Shown piece by piece: positions 6,806 through 10,312 of a DNA stretch of 10,312 nucleotides. The stretch lies in the NCBI RefSeq assembly GCF_002483305.1, contig NZ_DLHQ01000059.1, positions 115,002 to 125,313 of the forward strand, in the 5' to 3' direction. Position 1 is the first letter of the stretch. Every line of letters starts with the position of its first letter. The DNA comes from Brevundimonas sp. UBA7664. GTDB taxonomy: Bacteria; Pseudomonadota; Alphaproteobacteria; Caulobacterales; Caulobacteraceae. The notes beneath the pieces were generated by a model, which saw only the letters and a program-made list of their open reading frames with translations, made no database searches and was not told the origin of the DNA. Position numbers and translations under genes: made by a program.

Positions 6806-7801
6806 TCAGGTGTTCTGGTTTTTCTTCTCTGCCGGGCCGGCTGGCGTCAGCGCGATGGTGCGCCGCGTGTCCATCAGGCCCAGAATGAGGATGGCGAAGA
6901 TCGGTATGGTGAAGAGCAGTACCGAGATATAGGCGAACCACAGGGCGAACAGCCGCCACGGCTTGCCGCGCGTCCTGAAATGCAGGCTCGCAAAGCCGGC
7001 AAGCACGAAACCGGCCCCGAAGGTGCCGCAGACGAGCGCGCCGATGATCGCCGGCACGCCGCCCATGAAGGCGAGAACGAGACCGGCGAGGAAGAAGAAG
7101 ATCGCGTTGCGGTGCATGCGCAGCGTCGAGGGCATATCCTCGCGCGGGCGAAGGCCGCGGCCGGACAGGCGCACGATGAAGGTCGCAACGTAGTATGCGG
7201 CGAACAGCAGGAACACCCAGAGAGCGCCCTGCACCAGCGGCAGCGCCAGCGCGAAAACGGCCTTGAGCTGCGCGACGGCGGTCGCATCGGGATTGTAGAG
7301 CGGTTCCTGCGCTTTCAGCGTCGCGATGACGATATCGACGAGCTGGCTCGCCATGGCGCTGTCGTAGCCGACGATCGCGCCGACGGCGACCATGCCGAGC
7401 GTCACCATGACGGCGAGATGTGCGAGGATGTTGGACAGCGGATACCAGGCGAGTGCATTGTCCGGGCCGCCGAGTTCGGAGGCGGGGCGGGCAAGATTCG
7501 CGAGATTGGAGAGCCAGCCGGCCGGGATCAGCGTGATGATGACGATCAGCAGCGCGAAATGCGAGGAGACCAGCATGGAGGCGGTCGCGCCGCCGGCGAC
7601 GACGGCGATCAGCGCGCTGGCATTGCCCCAGCCGAGGCCGGCAATCAGAATCGGAAGAGCGGACGCGGCGTAAAGCACGATCGCGAGAGTCGACTGCGCG
7701 TTCGCGCTCAGCGAAAGCAGAGCGGCGGTCACACCGGCAATCAGGCCGGTCGCAATCGAGGTCGGCGTCAAGGTCTTCAAAGGTTCGCTGTCCTGTCTCA
7801 T
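6806..7801 (-). CDS. DUF2232 (YybS-like) integral membrane protein
   Basis: This 331-residue polytopic inner-membrane protein has about eight hydrophobic segments (near 15-32, 38-56, 60-78, 81-100, 125-147, 178-208, 234-275 as two, and 285-309). It has a basic loop RLSGRGLRPRED (211-222) and a charged tail ending AEKKNQNT. Its position between rpsR and rplI and its general form fit the DUF2232 family, seen at this place in many alphaproteobacteria; the molecular function is not known to me. A transporter-like role is possible but unsupported by motifs. Start choice is uncertain. The ATG at 7801 (MRQDSEPLKT) lies in the loop of a 6 bp hairpin and its nearest AGGA is 17 nt upstream. A TTG at 7828 would add nine residues and also lacks a clear ribosome site. 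The stop is 21 nt before rplI, suggesting co-transcription. Confidence 0.85.
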   Translation of the reverse strand: MRQDSEPLKTLTPTSIATGLIAGVTAALLSLSANAQSTLAIVLYAASALPILIAGLGWGNASALIAVVAGGATASMLVSSHFALLIVIITLIPAGWLSNLANLARPASELGGPDNALAWYPLSNILAHLAVMVTLGMVAVGAIVGYDSAMASQLVDIVIATLKAQEPLYNPDATAVAQLKAVFALALPLVQGALWVFLLFAAYYVATFIVRLSGRGLRPREDMPSTLRMHRNAIFFFLAGLVLAFMGGVPAIIGALVCGTFGAGFVLAGFASLHFRTRGKPWRLFALWFAYISVLLFTIPIFAILILGLMDTRRTIALTPAGPAEKKNQNT

Positions 7802-7808
7802 CAGACAG
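7793..7808 (-). promoter_or_regulatory. Hairpin holding the DUF2232 start codon
   Basis: CTGTCT (7793-7798) and AGACAG (7803-7808) pair perfectly over 6 bp. The 4 nt loop reads GATG on the minus strand and holds the ATG start codon of the DUF2232 gene. The usual ribosome-site distance upstream is taken up by the stem. Confidence 0.45.
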
Positions 7809-7967
7809 TTAGAGGAGCTTCCTGACAAACTTGTTCAGGACTGTTTCCCCAACATGGGATTAGGCTTCAGATTTTTCGCAATCCCGGACGCAAAACCGTT
7901 TCACACTTTTGCTGGAATTTCTCTGAAAGCCGGCGGCTCCGATCCGCGCCCAACGCGGAAGGGAAAG

Positions 7968-7994
7968 GGGGAAGGCGGCAGAACCGTCTTCCCC
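7968..7994 (-). terminator. Hairpin downstream of rpsR
   Basis: GGGGAAGGCGG (7968-7978) pairs with CCGTCTTCCCC (7984-7994) in 10 of 11 positions with a 5 nt loop. It lies about 50 nt after the rpsR stop. On the minus strand it is followed by a pyrimidine stretch (CCTTTCCCTT) rather than a clean T-run, so it may be a partial terminator or a processing site separating rpsF-rpsR from the DUF2232-rplI pair. Confidence 0.5.
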
Positions 7995-8045
7995 GGAGTC
8001 ATGCATCCCGGCCCGACGTCGAGTCAGGCCGCAGAGTCAGTATGC

Positions 8046-8294
8046 TTACGCTACGACGTAGGGCAGCAGGCCGAGGAAGCGGGCGCGCTTGATCGCCTTG
8101 GCGAGTTCGCGCTGCTTCTTCTGGGAAACGGCCGTGATGCGGGACGGAACGATCTTGCCACGCTCGGAAATGTAGCGCGACAGGAGACGGACGTCCTTGT
8201 AGTCGATCTTCGGTGCGTTTGCGCCCGAGAAGGGGCAGGTCTTGCGGCGGCGGTGGAACGGACGGCGTGCCGGAGCGGAAGAAACATCAGCCAT
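8046..8294 (-). CDS. rpsR: 30S ribosomal protein bS18
   Basis: bS18 pairs with bS6 and binds the central domain of 16S rRNA on the subunit platform. The 82-residue product shows the family core: RRPFHRRRKTCPFSG near 11-25, the IDYKDVRLLSRYISERGKIVPSRITAVS block (about 31-57), and QRELAKAIKRARFLGLLPYV near the end. The ATG at 8294 has AAGGAG 9 nt upstream; an in-frame TTG two codons earlier is less likely. It follows rpsF by 24 nt, so the pair is one operon. The stop is TAA. Confidence 0.98.
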   Translation of the reverse strand: MADVSSAPARRPFHRRRKTCPFSGANAPKIDYKDVRLLSRYISERGKIVPSRITAVSQKKQRELAKAIKRARFLGLLPYVVA

Positions 8295-8318
8295 AGTCAA
8301 AATCTCCTTCTGCTTCGA

Positions 8319-8771
8319 TTACGCGCGGTCTTCACGGGCCGGACGGTCGCCACGCGGCGGGCGGTCGCCGAAGTCGCGGCGCGGACGGTCACCGAAATCG
8401 CGGCGCGGGCCACGATCGTCGCCATCACGGCGCGGACGGTCGTCGCGGTCACGCTTCTGCATCATGGCCGACGGGCCTTCTTCGTGGGCTTCCACGGCGA
8501 TGGTCATGTAACGAAGAACGTCTTCGTTGATGCGCATCTGGCGTTCCATCTCGTGGATGGCGGCGGCCGGAGCGTCGATGTCCATCAGCGCGTAATGCGC
8601 CTTTCGGTTCTTCTTGATGCGGTAGGTGAGGGACTTGAGGCCCCAGTTCTCAACCCGGCCGACCTTGCCGCCGAGCGATTCGATCACACCCTTGTACTGT
8701 TCGACGAGAGCGTCGACCTGCTGGGCGGACACGTCCTGGCGGGCCAGGAATACATGTTCGTAAAGAGCCAT
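8319..8771 (-). CDS. rpsF: 30S ribosomal protein bS6 with Arg/Asp-rich tail
   Basis: bS6 binds bS18 and 16S rRNA in the small-subunit platform. Residues 1-95 are the usual ferredoxin-like fold (ALYEHVFLARQD, GGKVGRVENWGLKSLTYRIKKNRKAHY near 34-60, and RQMRINEDVLRYMTI near 77-91). From about residue 105 the protein has a 46-residue hydrophilic tail of Arg, Asp, Gly and Pro that E. coli bS6 does not have in this form. It includes an exact tandem octapeptide RRDFGDRP (123-130 and 131-138), encoded by a 24 bp repeat. Total length is 150 residues. The ATG at 8771 has AAGAAAGG about 9 nt upstream. It is first in the operon with rpsR and is preceded by a long leader. Confidence 0.97.
   Translation of the reverse strand: MALYEHVFLARQDVSAQQVDALVEQYKGVIESLGGKVGRVENWGLKSLTYRIKKNRKAHYALMDIDAPAAAIHEMERQMRINEDVLRYMTIAVEAHEEGPSAMMQKRDRDDRPRRDGDDRGPRRDFGDRPRRDFGDRPPRGDRPAREDRA
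8358..8405 (-). repeat. 24 bp tandem repeat in the bS6 tail
   Basis: Two adjacent 24 bp units encode RRDFGDRP twice. The units differ only by a few silent changes (for example CGGTCGCCGAAGTCG against CGGTCACCGAAATCG on the plus strand), which fits an old duplication kept for its protein sequence. Confidence 0.75.
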
Positions 8772-8982
8772 GTGGCTTTGCCTTTCTTGCGTTTACACCC
8801 GAAACCGGCGCCAAGCCTCAACGACAGTTCTCAAGGGCGGAAAGCCCGAAGCAAGAAAAGCGTTAATCCAGACGGTCGAGAGCGGAGACACGGGAGGCCG
8901 GAGCCCTTGGCTCCAACGGCGGTCTTTTGGGATCGCCGGCCCTCCGTTCAGCCACCAGCCGATTGACCGGGTGTGTTGAACA
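8772..8982 (-). promoter_or_regulatory. Long structured rpsF leader (candidate S6:S18 autoregulatory RNA)
   Basis: From the expected start of transcription near 8982 there are about 210 nt before rpsF with no gene. On the minus strand it contains a strong stem-loop GGAGCC-AAG-GGCTCC (8900-8914), extended by outer GCC/GGC pairing with a GTT bulge and preceded by a CCG. A second hairpin is GGGC-TTTCC-GCCC (8835-8847). Bacterial rpsF leaders are known in several phyla to bind the bS6:bS18 complex through a CCG-bearing internal loop, giving feedback control. Identity with that motif here is inferred, not tested. Confidence 0.45.
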
Positions 8983-8988
8983 GCGCGC

Positions 8989-9016
8989 CTTATACGGATT
9001 TTCCGGCGGAAAGCAA
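8989..9016 (-). promoter_or_regulatory. rpsF operon sigma-70 promoter
   Basis: On the minus strand TTGCTT (-35, plus 9011-9016) is followed after 16 nt by TATAAG (-10, plus 8989-8994). This is a strong match for a housekeeping promoter in this GC-rich background. The spacer contains a small palindrome TTTCC-GGC-GGAAA (9000-9012). It points at rpsF-rpsR. Confidence 0.75.
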
Positions 9017-9119
9017 GTCTTGCACTCCAGAAGCGTGCTGACCCGTTTTGCAACAGGGCGGGAACCAAATGGAAGACGCCGCGTTGTTCATTCCGATCCA
9101 ACCAGATGGAGTGACAGAC

Positions 9120-9485
9120 ATGCAAGACCCGAACCTTGTCAATCGTCCCCCGGAAGATCGCACGACGCGTCCGGTGGATGACCGCGGACCGACCGTCGTG
9201 AACCAGAGCAGCGGGAGTGGCACGGGCGGCTGGGCAGTGGCCGTGATTCTCGCAGTGCTCGTTGCCGTGGGCATCTTCTATTTCGTCGGCAGCGGAACGC
9301 CGGGTGACGGCGTCGACCCGAACGCCAACACCTCGGCCATCGGCACGACGGACACGGCGCCGGCCGGCGGCACGGCAACGGATGGCCAGACGGGCGGTGC
9401 TACCGGCACGCAGCCGCTGGAAGGCCAGCCGAGCGGCGGCCAGCAGCCCGCCGAAGGTGGTGGCGCGACCACGACCACGCCGTAA
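9120..9485 (+). CDS. Single-pass membrane protein of unknown function (121 aa)
   Basis: I do not recognise a named family. The 121-residue product has a polar, Pro- and Asp-rich N-terminus (about 1-36, containing NRPPEDRTTRPVDDRGP), one clear membrane segment (about 37-56, WAVAVILAVLVAVGIFYFV), and an outer tail (57-121) almost wholly of Gly, Thr, Ala, Pro and Gln. The tail looks disordered and ends TTTTP. The likely topology is N-terminus in, tail in the periplasm. The ATG at 9120 is chosen for the GGAG at 9108-9111, 8 nt upstream. In-frame ATG 9069 and TTG 9048 would lengthen the product but have poor ribosome sites. It is divergent from rpsF and followed by a strong terminator, so it is probably a single-gene unit. 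Similar small proteins occur beside rpsF in rhizobia to my recollection; the function is not known. Confidence 0.75.
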   Translation: MQDPNLVNRPPEDRTTRPVDDRGPTVVNQSSGSGTGGWAVAVILAVLVAVGIFYFVGSGTPGDGVDPNANTSAIGTTDTAPAGGTATDGQTGGATGTQPLEGQPSGGQQPAEGGGATTTTP

Positions 9486-9513
9486 CGTCACCCCGCAAAG
9501 AGCAGGGCGAAAG

Positions 9514-9550
9514 GAAACCCGTCGGCAACGGCGGGTTTCTTTCGTCGTCG
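9514..9550 (+). terminator. Rho-independent terminator after the 121-residue gene
   Basis: GAAACCCG (9514-9521) pairs with CGGGTTTC (9532-9539). The inner part adds three more pairs, one of them a G-T, closed by a GCAA tetraloop. It is followed by TTTCG and lies about 30 nt after the stop codon. Confidence 0.85.
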
Positions 9551-9649
9551 CGGTTTTTTTGAAGCCCGGTGTCGGGTCGCGGCCGCGCCGAACGTCTACA
9601 CTGCATGGGCCGCGATCGATGGCCTCGTAACCGGATGGAGGATGCACCA

Positions 9650-10123
9650 ATGCCGAAGAACACGATCTGCCTGTGGTTTGACAAGGATGCCGAAGCGGCC
9701 GCCCGCTTTTATGCCGCGACGTTTCCCGACAGCGCCGTGGGCGATGTCACCCGCGCGCCGGGCGATTACCCCGATGGCAAGCAGGGAGAAGTGCTGGTCG
9801 TCGGCTTCACGGTTGCCGGCATTCCGTGCATCGGCCTGAACGGCGGGCCGACCTTCAAGCACAACGAAGCCTTCTCCTTCCAGATATCCACGGAGGATCA
9901 GGAAGAGACCGACCGTTACTGGAATGCGATCGTCGGCAATGGCGGGCAGGAAAGCGAGTGCGGCTGGTGCAAGGACAAATGGGGTATCTCTTGGCAGATC
10001 ACGCCGCGCGTCCTCATGGATGCGCTTGCCGCCGGTGGCGACGAGGCGAAACGCGCCTTCAACGTGATGATGACGATGAAGAAGATCGACGTCGCCGCCA
10101 TCGAGGCGGCCCGGCGCGGCTGA
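9650..10123 (+). CDS. PhnB-like VOC family protein
   Basis: The 157-residue product is a small glyoxalase-fold (VOC) protein of the PhnB / '3-demethylubiquinone-9 3-methyltransferase' Pfam group, a label that does not imply that activity. Typical features are the opening PKNTICLWFDKDAEAAARFYAATFPDSAVG, the GEVLVVGFTVAGIPCIGLNGGP strand pair (about 48-69), the FSFQIST block, the D-x-Y-W stretch (TDRYWNAIVGNGG), and the C-terminal signature CGWCKDKWGISWQITP (about 103-118). It is likely a cytoplasmic metal-binding or small-molecule-binding protein; the substrate is unknown. The ATG at 9650 has an ideal GGAGGA (9637-9642) 7 nt upstream. Earlier in-frame starts, back to 9569, lack this. It is a stand-alone gene ahead of a bidirectional terminator. 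Confidence 0.92.
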   Translation: MPKNTICLWFDKDAEAAARFYAATFPDSAVGDVTRAPGDYPDGKQGEVLVVGFTVAGIPCIGLNGGPTFKHNEAFSFQISTEDQEETDRYWNAIVGNGGQESECGWCKDKWGISWQITPRVLMDALAAGGDEAKRAFNVMMTMKKIDVAAIEAARRG

Positions 10124-10151
10124 GTCGCGAACCCTTTCGGAAGATAAGAGA

Positions 10152-10172
10152 CGGGCGGCCAATGGCCGCCCG
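10152..10172. terminator. Bidirectional terminator between convergent genes
   Basis: CGGGCGGCC-AAT-GGCCGCCCG is a perfect 9 bp stem. On the plus strand it is followed by CTTCTTGTC, and on the minus strand by TCTCTTATCTT, so it can serve both the VOC gene and the aldo/keto reductase, whose stop is only about 8 nt away. Confidence 0.8.
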
Positions 10173-10179
10173 CTTCTTG

Positions 10180-10312
10180 TCAGATCGGCGCGGGATAGAG
10201 CCGGTGGATGCGGCGGATGCCATTCGTCACGTCGGCCGAGAGAGTTACGTCGACGGCGCCGATATCCGTCTTCAGCTGCTCCATCGACGTCGCGCCGATG
10301 ATGACGGAGGCC
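10180..10312 (-). CDS. Aldo/keto reductase, C-terminal end (partial)
   Basis: Only the last 43 residues are inside the window; the gene enters from the right edge. The visible sequence contains SVIIGATSMEQLKTDIGAV, which matches the C-terminal NADPH-binding loop and helix of aldo/keto reductases of the Tas/YajO type (form GATTMEQL). It then ends TNGIRRIHRLYPAPI and stops with TGA. Members reduce aldehydes or ketones with NADPH in the cytoplasm; the substrate cannot be told. The catalytic Tyr, Asp, Lys and His lie outside the window. It is convergent with the VOC gene. Confidence 0.85.
   Translation of the reverse strand, partial: ASVIIGATSMEQLKTDIGAVDVTLSADVTNGIRRIHRLYPAPI

Noticed and set aside
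6803..7825. 340-codon plus-strand open frame
   Set aside because: It mirrors the DUF2232 gene. Its product is highly charged and biased (Arg, Glu, Gly, His) as expected from antisense of a hydrophobic protein gene.
7854..8966. 370-codon plus-strand open frame
   Set aside because: It is antisense to rpsR, rpsF and the rpsF leader; the minus-strand genes are certain and this frame has no ribosome site or domain.
8793..9650. 285-codon minus-strand open frame
   Set aside because: It crosses the rpsF promoter and leader and is antisense to the 121-residue membrane protein and its terminator; the composition is Arg-rich without domains.

Overview
The window looks like a core chromosomal segment of a GC-rich alphaproteobacterium, most likely a member of the Rhizobiaceae (Rhizobium, Sinorhizobium, Agrobacterium or Shinella type). 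This rests on three points: the gene order (rpsF, rpsR, a DUF2232 membrane protein and rplI, then dnaB, alr and radA), the lineage-type tails on bS6 and bL9, and a rhizobial-type intergenic mosaic repeat between two convergent genes. The genus cannot be settled by eye.

Layout, left to right. The minus strand carries the 5' part of radA (cut by the window edge) and alr. A divergent plus-strand gene for a 199-residue exported protein of unknown function follows. A RIME-like repeat of about 135 bp separates this gene from convergent dnaB. Next on the minus strand are dnaB, cfa, rplI, the DUF2232 gene, rpsR and rpsF. A roughly 350 bp gene-free stretch upstream of rpsF holds a good sigma-70 promoter and a long structured leader. 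To its right are two plus-strand genes: a 121-residue single-pass membrane protein with a Gly/Thr/Pro-rich tail, and a PhnB-type VOC protein. The last piece is the C-terminus of a minus-strand aldo/keto reductase, cut by the right edge.

How the genes relate. rpsF and rpsR encode the bS6 and bS18 partners of the small-subunit platform and are 24 nt apart, so they are almost certainly co-transcribed from the promoter at 8989-9016. The DUF2232 gene and rplI are 21 nt apart and form a second translational pair, ending at two tandem hairpin terminators. cfa has its own promoter-like sequence. dnaB (replicative helicase), alr (D-alanine for peptidoglycan) and radA (recombination) are housekeeping genes on the same strand.

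No new defence, mobile or biosynthetic system is visible. The points worth a second look are regulatory: the long rpsF leader, a terminator-like hairpin in the cfa leader, a DnaA-box-like site and GANTC sites upstream of dnaB, a nearly perfect 29 bp palindrome between alr and its divergent neighbour, a TTCCGGAA double palindrome before radA, and a start codon in a hairpin loop in the DUF2232 gene.
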